Notes under the pieces: model-generated
Database searches by the model: none
The model's input: only the letters and a program-made list of their open reading frames with translations
Told to the model about the DNA's origin: nothing
DNA from: Symbiodinium natans
Lineage: Eukaryota > Sar > Dinophyceae > Suessiales > Symbiodiniaceae
Reading direction: 5' to 3'
DNA length: 64,000 nucleotides
Assembly (NCBI GenBank): GCA_905221605.1
Contig: CAJNDS010002314.1
Span: 276,178-340,177, forward strand
Translations under genes and position numbers: made by a program
Shown here: positions 33,620 to 44,814 of the stretch, piece after piece
Layout of the letters: each line of letters starts with the position of its first letter
How positions within the stretch are numbered: position 1 is the stretch's first letter

Positions 33620-35060
33620 TTGGGGGCGCCCCCGCCAGGGGTTTAGGGTTTAGGGTGTAGGGTTTAGGGTTTAGAGTTTAGGGTTTAGGGTTTAGGTTTT
33701 AGGGTTTAGGGTTTAGGGTTTAATGTTTAGATTTAGGGTTTAGGGTTTAGGGTTTAGGGGTTTAGGGTTTAGGGTTTACGGTTCAGGGTTTAGGGTTTAC
33801 GGAGATTCTCGGGCCTAGGTGGTTGTAGGGCTTTGCAGGGGTTTCGAGGGTTTGTAGGGCTTCTATGAAGTAGGGCTTATGTTACTTGTATCCCCAAAAG
33901 GACACCCGATATATACTCCCACCAAGATTGATAAGGAACCCTAAGTACACTCACCAGAAGCAGTGACATAAGCCCTGGTGAGGTTTAAGAATATAAGGGA
34001 CCCCCAATATAGTCCCCCCAAATAGGAGGGTTCCCGTATAATGAGGACCCCAAGAAGGTACAGTACCCCTAATGTCGGAAACCCCCATATGGATTTTAGA
34101 GCTTACAGGCCTTGGGCCTTAATAGTATTGATAAGGAATCTGGCTCTTGGATCCAAATCTCCAACCTTCAACAGCAGTAAAGCGCAGCCATCCAGACCAC
34201 TATTATTAAGCCCTAAACCCCTAAACCCCTCAAACCCTGAAGCCCAAACCCTAAACCCCTAGCCCCCAAACCCTAAACCCCAAACCCCGACCCCGCGGGC
34301 GTTGCAGACGCGTGCGACCCGGGCGCGCGGCTCGGCGCTTTGATGGTGATGCGGCCTCTCGGTGGCATAGAGGTGGTCAAACCTGACAGCTCGGTTTAGG
34401 GGGGTTTAGGGTTTAGGGTTTAGGGTTGAGGGTTGAGGGTTTAGGGTTTAGGGTTTTTGAAGGTTTATGGGCTTTCAACCCTCGAACCACGCACAAAAAG
34501 AGAGACAGACAAAGTCTAAACCCTAGAGCAAGAAACTCAGAGCCCCCACCCCCAACCCCCAAAACTCTAAACTGCTGAATCCCCAAGATCCCTGTTCAGG
34601 GTGTAGGGTTTAGGGTTGAAGGTTTAGAGTGTAGGGTTTAGGGCTATTCCGGAAAAAAAAAAAAAAAAAAACCCTCAAACCACGACCGAAACCCTGAATC
34701 CCAGGACCGGAGAGCCCTAGACCGGAGAGCCCCAAAACCCCTGAACTTCACACCAAAATAAACCCTGCAAGCCGCCCAAACGCCCACCAAAAAACCCGCA
34801 AACCCCAAAACCCTCTAGACCCCAAACTCTAGAAACCCAGTAAACTCGAAAGCCTATGTAAACCCCAAAGCTGAAAAAAACATCCTACGTAACCCCAAGT
34901 CCCCCGGAACCAAACCATAAACCCCAAACCCTAAACCCTAACCAACTACCATGGGCTTAGGGCTTAGGGCTTGTAGGGCTTAGGGCTTAGGGCTTAGGGC
35001 TTAGGGCTTAGGGCTTAGGGTTTAGGGTTTAGGGTACCCTAAGCACGAAACCCTAAACCC
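33620..35060. other. Repeat arrays, MITE-like element, candidate exon of unclear strand
   Basis: TTTAGGG array 33640-33800; family 2 element 33984-34090; at 34290-34400 both strands are open (minus: FDHLYATERPHHHQSAEPRA after TGTCAG|G; plus: LGALMVMRPLGGIEVVKPDS). 34650-34672 is poly(A). GGGCTTA heptamer array at 34955-35020. Confidence 0.45.
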
Positions 35061-35063
35061 TTG

Positions 35064-35138
35064 GGGCGGGCGGCTCATGCGCACCACCAAGGCTGCCCGA
35101 TCGCCCATGGCTTGGGAGCTGGCGTAGAGTCCGAACTC
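35064..35138 (-). CDS. Candidate exon, unidentified protein
   Basis: Acceptor AGTGCAG|GAGT opens EFGLYASSQAMGDRAALVVR then MSRPPQ and the exon runs directly into GGTTTAGGG, so the repeat itself supplies the GT donor. Confidence 0.55.
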
Positions 35139-35361
35139 CTGCACTTTAGGGTTTAGGGTTTAGGCTTTAGGGTTTAGGGCTCAGGGTTTAGGGTTTAGGG
35201 TTTCAGCCTCAACCCCAAACCCCAAATCCTAAACCCTAAACCCTCTCTGCGCGAAGTGCCGGTGCTCAGCAACCCCTAAACACCAGACCCTCAAGGCCTC
35301 TGGGAACAGGAGCGGTGGCTGTTGCACACACCGGCTCTTTTGGCACATTGGTCATGGGTTC

Positions 35362-35490
35362 TCCTACCACCCGCCTCTATAAATTCAGGCCATTTAGGGT
35401 TTAGGGTTGAGGGTTGAGGGTTCAGGGTTTGGGGTTTAGCGAGAATTAAGCCTAATGAAGTTTATTCGAGGGTAGTATAGAGGGGTGTAG
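35362..35490. mobile_element. MITE-like family 5 interrupted by TTTAGGG-type repeats
   Basis: Starts CTACCACCCGCCTCTATAAA and ends GGGTAGTATAGAGGGG, with TTTAGGG and TTCAGGG units between (35395-35440). Confidence 0.45.
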
Positions 35491-35923
35491 GCAGTGGCAA
35501 TAGCGAACGGATCTATGGGGCCTGGGTCTTTATTCGGAACCGGGAAGGCTTGGGGTTTCACAAAGCCAAGAGTTTCCTTCGAAGGCACGATCTAGGAGCC
35601 CGCTTTGCGAACGCAGCGCGTGGCAGCCGCCGAAATATGCACAGAGCTCGGCTTAGTGGGCACAGGGAGGAAGGAAGGACTTCACATCTCCTAAAGGCTC
35701 CCGGTCGGGGTTGAAGTTGGGATGTCAGGGGGTGGGTTTGGGGGGGACCCACTGATCCCGATTATGAGCTGCGTAGGCTGACACACATAAATATAGATAA
35801 ATAAATAAATATATATATATATAAGAAGAAGAACAATACTAATACTATATTTATATATGTATATAGGGCTTAGGGCCTATAGATACTCAAAAATATTTTC
35901 GAGCCGGCCCTGGGCTCACGCAC

Positions 35924-35953
35924 CTCTCGGTCGGAAACTTCATCGAAGCTCAG
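35924..35953 (-). CDS. Candidate micro-exon
   Basis: Reads LSFDEVSDRE up to a near-consensus donor GAGAG|GTGCGTGAG; TTTAGGG repeats adjoin on the right. Confidence 0.4.
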
Positions 35954-36241
35954 TTTAGGGTGTTAGGGTTTAGGGCAGCTTAGGGTCTAGGGTTTAGGGT
36001 TTAGGGTTTAGGGTTTAGGGTTTAGGGTTTAGGGTTTAGGGTTTAGGGTTTAGGGTTTAGGGTTTAGGGTTTGGGGTTCAGGGGTTAGGGTTCAGGGTTT
36101 AGGGCTTAGGGTTCAACCCTAGGTCAAATCGCTGTGCCTTCAAGTGCCTTCATCCCCGCTTTGCGAGCCAAAAGGCCTCTGCCCGTTTGGGCAGGCGACG
36201 CTCCATACAACTTGCTGGTGATGCTGGGGGAGTGGGGGAGC

Positions 36242-36408
36242 AACCCTAAACCCTAAACCCTAAACCCTAAACCCTAAACCGTAAACCCTAAACCCTAAAC
36301 CCTAAACCCTAAACCCTAAACCCTAAACCCTAAACCCTAAACCCTAAACCCTAAACCCTAAACCCTAAACCCTAAACCAAAACCCCAAACCCTAAACCCT
36401 AAACTCCA
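36242..36408. repeat. (CCCTAAA)n array
   Basis: About 20 near-perfect units. Confidence 0.95.
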
Positions 36409-36725
36409 CTCGCACAAGAAGCATATGGATTCTCGGAACTCTAGACCCTTTTGAAGCCTGAACCCCAGACCCTGAACCCTCTAATCTTGCCCCCTTCCGA
36501 AAAGCCGAATATAGGGGTCGGAATAATTGCGAATAGTATTCCCTTATGGTCTCTGTATAACTATACCATGATAACCCCCCAAAACCCTATTCAAATTCTT
36601 TAGGCCCCTACACAAAGCCCAAACACTTTCCCCAAACCCTAAACCCTAAACCCTAAACCCTAAACCCAAAACCCTAAACCCTAATCCTAAACCCCAAAAA
36701 CCGCTCCTACACTCCCCCTGCGCAC

Positions 36726-36757
36726 CAGCAATTCAAATCGTAAAAGGCTCGAGGGCC
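36726..36757 (-). CDS. Candidate micro-exon
   Basis: 32 bases, GCGCCAG|GGCC to GCTG|GTGCGC, reading GPRAFYDLNC. Confidence 0.35.
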
Positions 36758-36769
36758 CTGGCGCCCCAA

Positions 36770-36900
36770 ACCCCAAACCCCAAACCCCAAACCGTAAACC
36801 CTAAACCCTAAACCCTAAACCCTAAACCCTAAACCCTAAACCCTAAACCCTAAACCCTAAACCCTAAACCCTAAACCCTAAACCCTAAACCCTAAACCCT
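36770..36900. repeat. (CCCTAAA)n array
   Basis: About 17 units, first few CCCCAAA. Confidence 0.95.
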
Positions 36901-36999
36901 AGGCGACTACTGCTCGACGGCCGTGGCTGGGAGCATCTCTCCCGCTGCTTGCTCCTACCAGGCGCTTTTGGGGTTTCCGGTTTTAGGAGTTAGGGTTGA

Positions 37000-37140
37000 G
37001 GGTTTGAGGGTTTGAGGGTTTGAGGGTTTGAGGGTTTGAGGGTTTGAGGGTTTGAGGGTTTGAGGGTTTGAGGGTTTGAGGGCTTGAGGGCTTGAGGGCT
37101 TGAGGGCTTGAGGGCTTGAGGGTTGGAGGGTTTGAGGGGT
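37000..37140. repeat. TTTGAGGG variant array
   Basis: An eight-base variant repeated about 17 times; the last units drift to CTTGAGGG. Confidence 0.9.
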
Positions 37141-37570
37141 CTGGGGGAGGAGTGTAAGATTCGGGGCTTCAGGGTGTACAGGGCTTTGGCACCTAGAAGT
37201 AAAGGCTTAGGGTGGACTGAGAAGGTTTAGGGGTTTGGGGCTTACGGTTTAGGGTTTAGGGCTTTGGGCGGCGGAGGTCTGGTTTAGGGGTTTGGTGGCT
37301 GCGACGAAGCCATGGGGTTACTAGGGGCGGGGGCTTGGTGGTTTAGCAGTTGAGAGGCTTTAGCAGGTCTACGGTTGAGGAGGTTTTGAGATTAAGCTTG
37401 CTTTTTTTTGGGGGGGGGGCTGAAGATAAGCTAGAACTTAAGCCCTACACCGAAAGCAACTAACCCTAAACACCGAACCCCAAACCCCAAACCCTTAACC
37501 CAGAACCCCAAACCCCAAACCCTAAACCCTAAACCCTAAACCCTAAACAGGTCGGACACCAAAGCGCCAC

Positions 37571-37622
37571 CTCTATGGAGAGATCGGCAACAGAGGCCGC
37601 AAGGACCTCCTCCGCCGGCGCC
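37571..37622 (-). CDS. Candidate exon, unidentified protein
   Basis: 52 bases, AATGAG|GGCG to ATAGAG|GTGGCG, reading APAEEVLAASVADLSIE. CCCTAAA left, TTTAGGG right. Confidence 0.5.
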
Positions 37623-38304
37623 CTCATTCATGCTTTGTGGCTGGTTCTTTGTAGGGTTTAGGGTTTAGGTTTTAGGGTTTAGGGTTTATTTAGGGCTAGG
37701 GGTTTAGGGGTTAGGGGTTTAGGATTTGGGGCTGAGGGTAGGTTTAGGGCGACGCAGTGTTCTTCAGAAGCTTCCCGCGAATACTGAGGCCCCTATTGTA
37801 CAGGTCCCTGAATGAGAAGTCTCCTATATATATATATATATGGTTCAGCGTCGAGCGTCCTGGGCCCCCCCCCCCCCCATGGTATCCCCCCCCCCCAAGT
37901 CTACTCTACGGTCCCTAAACCCTAAACCCTAAACCCTAAACCTAAACCCTAAACCCTAAACCCTAAACCCTAAAACCTAAACCCTAACCCTAAACCCTAA
38001 ACCTTAAGTCTTAAACCTTAAACCCTAAACCCTAAAACCCTGAACCCTAAACCCTAACCCTAAAACCAACCCCCAACCACACCACAGGGGGGGGGTATCA
38101 TCTTAGTACCCCATCCGCGGGGAAAACCCTAAACCCTAAACCCTAAACCCTAAACCCTAAACCCTAAACCCTAAACCCTAAAACCCTAAAACCCTAAAAC
38201 CCTAAAAAACCCTAAAACCTAAAACCCTAAAACCCCTAAAACCCTAAAACCCTAAACCCTAAACCCTAAAAAACCCTAAACCCTAAAAACCAACCCAACC
38301 ACAC

Positions 38305-38512
38305 CACAGGGGGGGGGGGGATACCATTGGGGGGGGGGGTAGGGGGGGTAGGGGGGGGTAGGGGGGGGGGGGGGGGGGGGTTAGGGGGGGTAGGGGGGGG
38401 TAGGGGGGTAGGGGGGGGTAGGGGGGGGTAGGGGGGGGTAGGGGGGGGTAGGGGGGGGAGGGGGGGGTAGGGGGGGTAGGGGGGGGTAGGGGGGGGGGGG
38501 GGGGGCCGCCGG
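38305..38512. repeat. TAGGGGGGG / poly(G) array
   Basis: Long G runs separated by TA, about 190 bases. Potentially forms stacked G-quadruplexes; also a region where read or assembly error is likely. Confidence 0.85.
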
Positions 38513-38689
38513 GGCCGAATCATATATATATGTATGTATATATTAAATACTAGTATTTGTACGATCTTCTCCAGAATCCGTCCCATTAAGCCAGAACATA
38601 GATGGGTCTGCAGGGTGAAGGGATTTAGCTGCCGATCCAAGTAGCCCTACACCTTCAACCCGAAACCCGAAACCCTAAACCCTAAACCG

Positions 38690-38780
38690 AAGGGGTAGCT
38701 GCCGATCCAAGTAGCTGCGCATCAGCACGCGGCTTGGGTTGAAACGCTTTCGCCTTGGGCTTGGTCTTGGCCTTGGCCTC
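38690..38780 (-). CDS. Candidate exon, Lys/Ala-rich
   Basis: Reads EAKAKTKPKAKAFQPKPRAD then AQLLGSAATPS. A 20-base segment (TAGCTGCCGATCCAAGTAGC) at its 3' end is duplicated at 38628. Confidence 0.45.
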
Positions 38781-39190
38781 AGGGTTCAGGGTTCAGGGTT
38801 CAGGGTTCAGGGTTCAGGGTTCAGGGTTCAGGGTTTTAGGGTTTCAGGGTTCAGGGTTTTAGGGTTTAAGGGTTTTAGGGTTTTAGGGTTTTAGGGTTTT
38901 AGGGTAGTATAGGGTTCAGCGTTTAGGGTTTAGGGTTGGGTCCCTCTTTGCACTTTAGAGCACGTGTTTCGGGTGAAGGGTTGAAGGTCTCGCCAGTAGG
39001 TGCCCGAAAGGAGACCCTCCATGGCATAGCCGTATACTAAGATTGCCTTTTAAACCCTCTGAAAACAACTCCTAAATTCGACCCTCTTGAACCGAACTGC
39101 CATAGTAAGCCCTGAACCCTCAACCCCAAACCCTAACCCTAGACCTCCTATGAACCCTAGAAGTTCAACTCAGCACGCCTTGGCGCTCAC

Positions 39191-39245
39191 CTCGCTCTTT
39201 GCATTGCTGACGCCGTTGCTCAGCCAAGCGGACCATTTTGCCCTC
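39191..39245 (-). CDS. Candidate exon, unidentified protein
   Basis: Ends at donor GCGAG|GTGAGC; reads RAKWSAWLSNGVSNAKSE. The plus strand is open too. Confidence 0.35.
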
Positions 39246-40069
39246 TCCTCTCAGTGGGTTCAGGGTTCAGGGTTCAGGGTTCAGGGTTAGGGTTGAGGGT
39301 CCAGGGTTTAGGGTTGAGGGATTCGGGCTTGGGATTTAGAACTGATGCCTTGAGTAGTTTAGGCCTCCTGAAACTAAACCCCAGAGCACCCTCCAACGTT
39401 CCTCACCAAAAAGCCTGAGCCCTGAAGCCCCAAAGCCCTCCTTGTGTGTTCTGGAGGGCTTCCGAAAATAGGTTTCTTATTATTATTTTATTATTTATTT
39501 AATTTTTTTTGGGGGGGGGGGGTACCCTTCAGGAATTCTATTCTATTTGGGGTATAAAAAGGGTACCCCTACTTTGGGAAATACCCATACGTTTGCTAGA
39601 CCAAGACCAGAGGCGTGGTAAGCCACGAAGTCTTCAGCCGCAAGCTTGGGCGACTGGGTTTAGGGTCTGGGGTTTAGGGTTTAAGGTTTAGGGTTTAGGG
39701 TTTAGGGTTCAAGGTTTAAAATGCTCAAGGTGCAACTGAAAGGCAAGTGCTGCGCCTTGAGGTCTTCGGGGCTTGGGTTGAAGGGTTTAGGGTTTAGGGC
39801 TTAGGGTTTGGGGTTTAGGGTTTAGGATTAAGGGTTTAGGGTTCAGGGTTTCGGGTGTTGAGGGTTGAGGGCATATACCGTCATATGAACGCGGGAACCT
39901 ACTGTCGCTTATCTACAGTAACCCCTCTTCAGCATATGGAGAAAAGGAATCTCCATGATAAACATGAACCCTAAAAACCCTAAACCCTAAACCCTAAACC
40001 CCAAACCCTAAACCCTAAACCCTAAACCCCAAACCCTAAACCCCAAACCCTCCCACTCCGCTTCCATAC

Positions 40070-40135
40070 TCCAGCAAAAATGAGTCGCGCCTTCTCTTCT
40101 TTCCTCTTTGCGGCTGCCTTGAGGTCCTGCTTCTC
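40070..40135 (-). CDS. Candidate exon, charged helix
   Basis: 66 bases, CCATCAG|GAGA to GCTGGA|GTATGG, reading EKQDLKAAAKRKEEKARLIF then AG: a highly charged helical segment. CCCTAAA left, TTTAGGG right. Confidence 0.55.
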
Positions 40136-40344
40136 CTGATGGACTAAGTCCCAGGGTCAACTTAGGTTTAGGGTTTAGGGTTTAGGGTTTATAGGGTTTA
40201 GGGTTAAGGGTTAAGGGTTTAGGTTTAGGGTTTAGGGCTTAGGGTTTGGGGTTTAGGGTTTAGGGTTTGGGGTTTGGGGTTTAGGGCTTAGGGCTTAGGA
40301 TTTTGTGGAAAACAACCTGAGTTTGCCAGGGGTCCGAAGCCTTG

Positions 40345-40580
40345 AGAAGCAAAACTTGCATGGTCCCTTAGTAGGGGTCCTTAGAAGGGGACCCCTCTTA
40401 GTTGTCCAGTACCTAGGGGTTTTAAAGGTTAACCTTTGGGATTTTAAGGGGAGTTATATTAACCCAAAAAGGTTAAAGGTTACCTACTCTACTACTAAGC
40501 CCTTACATACCCCTTATGTACCCTATGCAAAATATTAAGGGCCCATGTTAGGGACCAGATTAGGGCGCATGCAACTACCC
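40345..40580. mobile_element. MITE-like family 7
   Basis: CATGGTCCCTTAGTAGGGG at one end and GGGACCAGATTAGGGCGCATG then CAACTACCC at the other; inner inverted segments GGGGTCCTTAGAAGGGGACC and GGTTAACCTTTGGG. Related to 12725-12965. Confidence 0.5.
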
Positions 40581-40702
40581 TTAGACCCAAAGCCCAGGAT
40601 CCTCAACAATCAGCCCGATTCCTCACTTAAGGTGCGCAGATCCATACCCGAAACCCGAGACCCTAAACCCTAAACCCTAAACCCTAAACCCTAAAGCCAC
40701 AC

Positions 40703-40750
40703 CTCTGGCCTTGCCACGAAGACCATTGGTCCACTCCTGCCTCTTCTCCT
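40703..40750 (-). CDS. Candidate exon, unidentified protein
   Basis: Reads EEKRQEWTNGLRGKAR between GGCACAG|AGGAG and CAGAG|GTGTGG. CCCTAAA left, TTTAGGG right. Confidence 0.5.
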
Positions 40751-40814
40751 CTGTGCCGGCGATTCGGGTTTAGCGTTGAGCGTTTGCGAACTAGCTGAGG
40801 ATGCCAGGAGTGAG

Positions 40815-40932
40815 GGGTTTAGGGTTTAGGGTTTAGGGTTTAGGGTTTAGGGTTTAGGGTTTAGGGTTTAGGGTTTAGGGTTTAGGGTTTAGGGTTTAGC
40901 ATTTAGGGTTTAGGGTTTAGGGTTTAGGGTTT
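40815..40932. repeat. (TTTAGGG)n array
   Basis: Sixteen near-perfect units. Confidence 0.95.
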
Positions 40933-41132
40933 TCGGTTTAGGGGGCTTGGGGTTGGGAGTAACAGGATCAGAGGTTAGGGGGTTTCATGACTTGGGGACG
41001 ACTTGGTTTGTTACGGGGAACTTAGGATTTGTAGGGCTTGGGGGGGCTTGTCGATTGCAGGCAGCTCTCTTCACCCTTGCTGTCGAACCCTAAACCCTTA
41101 ACCCTAAACCCTCAACCCTAATTAAACGGCAC

Positions 41133-41183
41133 CTTGTTCCGAGGCAGGGCCACGTACTGGTCGAGGAGCTTCTGTGTCTTCTC
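41133..41183 (-). CDS. Candidate exon, unidentified protein
   Basis: 51 bases (17 codons), EKTQKLLDQYVALPRNK, bounded by GGCAG|GAGA and AACAAG|GTGCCG. A 14-base poly(C) run in sense lies just upstream of the acceptor and would act as polypyrimidine tract. Confidence 0.6.
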
Positions 41184-41529
41184 CTGCCGGGGGGGGGGGG
41201 GGGGTTCGGTAGAAGGGGCACCCCAGTGCAACTCGAAAGCACCAACAAGCGCTTGGCTGCACTCAGGAGGGTAGCTATAAATTAAACTCTTAGCTGCCTT
41301 AATAAGAAACCCAATAAACCCAAAAAAGGTAAGGATCAAAGAAGCCCAACTCAGGATTCAGCGCGACATTCCGTTTGGGGCCTAGGGGTCCCTAAACCTT
41401 ATAGGGCCCTAAACCGTAACTAGACCCTTAGCCAAACCTTGCTATCGACATTTTCCCTCTGACCTCCAAACCCTGAACCTAAATCCTAGACCCTTAACCC
41501 TAAACCCTAAATCCTAAACCCTGAACACT

Positions 41530-41588
41530 TCCCGCAAACTGCCCCGTTGCCTCCGCCGTGACGTCGTCCGTCAGCATCTTCAGCAACC
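41530..41588 (-). CDS. Candidate exon, unidentified protein
   Basis: Acceptor GTAAAG|GGTT; reads LLKMLTDDVTAEATGQFAGS. CCCTAAA left, TTTAGGG right. Confidence 0.5.
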
Positions 41589-41937
41589 CTTTACCTCATT
41601 TTCTGGGTGTAGGGCATGTCAGGGGGTTTAGGGCAGCGCTTCGGGCTAAGGGTTTGGGGTTTAGGGTTTAGGGTTTAGGGCTGGGTGGTTTGGGGGTTTG
41701 GGGTGTGGGCTGCGGAGCTTTGAGGTCTCGACCTGCCCTGCGGAGGTGTCTTGAGGGTGTCATATGAGGGCTTACTGAGACTAGAGGGGGTTTTTGGGGA
41801 TGGACATCTAATTACTTCGCAGGAAGCTGATGCTAGTAAGCCCTAAACCCTAAACCCGAACCCCTACAAACCCGAACAAACCCCAAAAAACCATATGACC
41901 TCTATAAACCCTGTACACCCTATAACCCTCAACCGTT

Positions 41938-42016
41938 TGGGCGCCGGAGTTCTGCCGGAATGTCCCGGCGGTATGGCGATTTGCCGTGGCAGCTTCTGCA
42001 CACTGAGGTTTACTCC
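41938..42016 (-). CDS. Candidate exon, unidentified protein
   Basis: CCCTGCAG|GGAG opens GVNLSVQKLPRQIAIPPGHS then GRTPAPKR. Confidence 0.5.
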
Positions 42017-42404
42017 CTGCAGACCCTAAACCCGACCCCTAAGTTTAGAGTGCAGGGTTTAGGGCTTAGGGCTTGAGGCCTAGGGTTAGGGTTTGGGGTT
42101 TAGGGTTTAGGGCTTGGGGTCTACGGACCTAAAGCATCCAAAGCCGTACAGCCTCCAGGCCGTAAACCCTAAACCCCCCCCCCCCCCCCAGACCCTGAAC
42201 CCTGTAGACCCTAAACCCTGCAGACTGTAAACCCTACAGACGCTAAACAAAAAAAACTCTTTCCCGTAAACCCTACTGCTTGAATGCCCCTACACCCTAC
42301 ACCCTACACCCTACACCCTAAACCCTGAACCCTAAATCCTAAACCCTAAACCCTAAACCCTAAACCCTAAACCCTAAACCCTAAACCCTAAACCCTAAAC
42401 CCTG

Positions 42405-42479
42405 TCCCAGTGGCCCGAGCCCATGCCTTTCCACTCGTGGGCGCAGTGCTGCGGCTTTCCAGGCTGTGAGGTGCGCATC
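42405..42479 (-). CDS. Candidate further exon of the J-domain gene
   Basis: Acceptor GCCGAG|GATG. Continuing in phase from 43035-43068 it reads GCAPHSLESRSTAPTSGKAW. Another minus frame (AHLTAWKAAALRPRVERHGL) and a plus frame are also open, so membership is tentative. Confidence 0.35.
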
Positions 42480-42547
42480 CTCGGCAAAGCCCTAAACCCT
42501 AAACCCTAACCCCTAAGCCCTAAGCCCTAAGCCCTAAACCCCAAACC

Positions 42548-42625
42548 CTAAACCCTTAAACCCAAAACCCAAAACCCAAGACCCAAAACCCAAAACCCAA
42601 AACCCAAAACCCAAAACCCAAAACC
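42548..42625. repeat. AAAACCC variant array
   Basis: About ten copies of AAAACCC embedded in CCCTAAA arrays. Confidence 0.85.
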
Positions 42626-43034
42626 CTAAACCCTAAACCCTAAACCCTAACCCTAAACCCTAAACCCTAAGCCCTAAAACCGAAACCCTGATCCCTAACT
42701 CCTAAACCAAATTTTGGGGCTTTAGGTTCCTTTCTTTTTTTTGGGGGCGAGGCGGGGTTGGGAGGTCAGGCAATTGGTGAAAACGCCCGAAGCCCGAAGC
42801 CCAAAGCTAAACCTTACTTCAGGACTGCTCCCGAAATCCAAGATCTGAGGATCCCCTCGGACAAAATGCGGAACATTCCTCAAATTGAGGGAAGTCGGGG
42901 TCTCTCTGAGCTCTTTCCGAGACCACCTAAACCCTAAACCCTAATCCCTAAACCCTAAACCCTAAACCCTAAGCCCGATAAACCCTAAACCCTAAGCCGG
43001 TGACAGGGCGTTATCGGCGAGGCTCTGCGCCTGC

Positions 43035-43068
43035 CTTTTGGATCCAGGCGTGGGCGCTGTCTTGATTC
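43035..43068 (-). CDS. J-domain gene, candidate exon 6
   Basis: 34 bases, GCCCCAG|GAAT to CAAAAG|GCAGGC (GC donor), reading ESRQRPRLDPK in phase with the preceding exon. Basic, low-conservation linker following the J-domain. Confidence 0.5.
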
Positions 43069-44001
43069 CTGGGGCTGCGGTTTAGGGTTTAGGGTTAGGG
43101 TTCAGGGTTTAGGGTTTAGGGTTTAGGGGGCTTAGGGTTTAGGGTTTAGGGTTTAGAGTCTAGAGTTTAGGGTTCAGGGTTTAGGGCCTAGGGCTTAGGG
43201 CCTAGGGCCTAGGGTGTAATAGGGCTTAGGACGTCGGGGCTTAGGGTTTAGGGTTGAGGACAAACGAGGGTTCGGGGTTTAGGGTTTAAGAGGACTCTGA
43301 AACCCTCATCTATACAACCCGCAGAACAATAATATAAATAAATAAATACATAAATAAATAAATAGAAATATACATAGGGTAAGATAGGGTAGGCTAGGGT
43401 AGGATGTCTTTACCATGCCCTGGACTTGTATACGCGCCAAAATCAACAAATATCAAACCTCTGTGGACGAAAGTGGTTCCGAACCCTATATCCAAAACTA
43501 AGTCGGAAGCACCGGAGGTCTAAACACGGAGCCTTAATCATAAAGCTCCAACTTACCCCTGAACCCTGAAACAGAAGAAAAGAAAAACTGGAACCTACAG
43601 CCTAAACCAGAAAACAGCCCCTAAACCCTAAACACTCCAAACCCTGAACCCTAAACCCTGAAGCCTGAAGCCTGAGCCCTCTAAACTCTGAGTCCTATGC
43701 CAAGCCGAAACCCTAAACCCTAACTGACTGGTGCTTGAAAGCCCTTCAAAACTTATTTACGAAAAGGCTCCCTTGAAAGGGAAAGAAGGGCAAAGCAAAA
43801 ACTATCCCAAAGCAATACCCAGCTAGAAGTAAATTTAAACCCTAAACCCCAAACCCCAAACCCTAAACCCTAAACCCTAAACCCTAAGCCCTAAACCCTA
43901 AACCCTAAACCCTAAACCCTAAACCCTAAACCCTAACCCTGAACCCTAAACCCTAAACCCGAAACCCGAAACACTCAAGCCACGGGTCGTGGCATGGGCG
44001 C

Positions 44002-44037
44002 CTGTAGCTGCTGCTTGGAGAAGGTACTTCGGCCGCC
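44002..44037 (-). CDS. J-domain gene, candidate exon 5
   Basis: 36 bases (12 codons), GGRSTFSKQQLQ, between CCCCGAG|GGCG and CTACAG|GCGCCC (GC donor), phase 0 at both ends like the 3' end of exon 4. A long poly(C) then T7 tract in sense (44051-44072) lies just upstream of the acceptor. Confidence 0.6.
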
Positions 44038-44050
44038 CTCGGGGCGAAAA

Positions 44051-44072
44051 AAAGGGGGGGGGGGGGGGGGGC
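44051..44072. repeat. A7G16 homopolymer tract
   Basis: In the sense of the J-domain gene this is a C-run followed by T7, a polypyrimidine tract in front of exon 5. Confidence 0.8.
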
Positions 44073-44759
44073 GCTGTCGGCGGCATGATTTAGGGTTTAG
44101 GGTTTCGGGTTTAGGGTTTAGGGTTTAGGGTTTGGGGTTTAGGGTTTAGGGTTTAGGGTTTAGGGTCTAGGGTTTAGGAGGCATTCAGGGGCTTGGAAGG
44201 GGCTTCATCAAGCGTTTAGGGTTGGGGGTTCATGGCTTAGGCGAGGGTTTGAGGGTTTGGGTTCAAGCGTTTCAGAACTAGAGGGCTAAACCCTAAACCC
44301 TAAACCCGAAACGTTTTGAATCAGGGCTTGGTGAAAGAACTTGGGAAAGCTTCAGGGGCTTGGGGCTTTTAGGAGCTTTCGGGGCTTTACGGGTTTTAGG
44401 GGCTTTAGGGGTTTTAGGGGTTTTGGGGGGTTTTAAGGGTTTTAGAGTTCCTTAGGGGGTGTTAGGGGTGTGAGGGCTGTCAGGGGTTTTGGGGCTGTTA
44501 GGGCTGTCAGGGGGTTTAGGGGTGTTTAGGAGTGTTAGGAAAGTTAGGGGTGATAGGGGTTTAGGGGGCTTTCGGGGTTGAGGGGCTCAGGGTTTCGAGG
44601 CTTTAGGAACTCACCAGCTGTAGGGCTCACCGACAGGTTACCCTAAACCCTAAACCCTAAACCCGAAACCCGAAACCCTAAACCCTAAAACCCTAAACCC
44701 TAAACCCGAATTAACCCCTTAACCCTAAAACTTGAGCCCCTTAAAAGCCCTAGACAGGC

Positions 44760-44814
44760 CTCCACCAGCAACTGGCGCTCTCTTTCCTTGGCCAGCTGCG
44801 CGTCGTAGTCGCGC
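44760..44814 (-). CDS. J-domain gene, exon 4 (end of J-domain)
   Basis: 55 bases from CCCTCGAG|GCGC to GTGGAG|GCCTG (GC donor). Completes J-domain helix IV: with exon 3 the joined text reads LSDETRRRDYDAQLAKERER, then QLLVE. The R-x-x-YD signature after helix III is typical of DnaJ proteins. The long charged helix that follows is common in J-proteins. Confidence 0.85.

Noticed and set aside
37000-37140. Possible CRISPR-like array
   Set aside because: Units are 8 bases with no spacers; it is a variant telomere-type tandem array in a eukaryotic context.
38266-38640. 124-codon proline-rich frame
   Set aside because: It is the translation of the TAGGGGGGG array; no splice or composition support.
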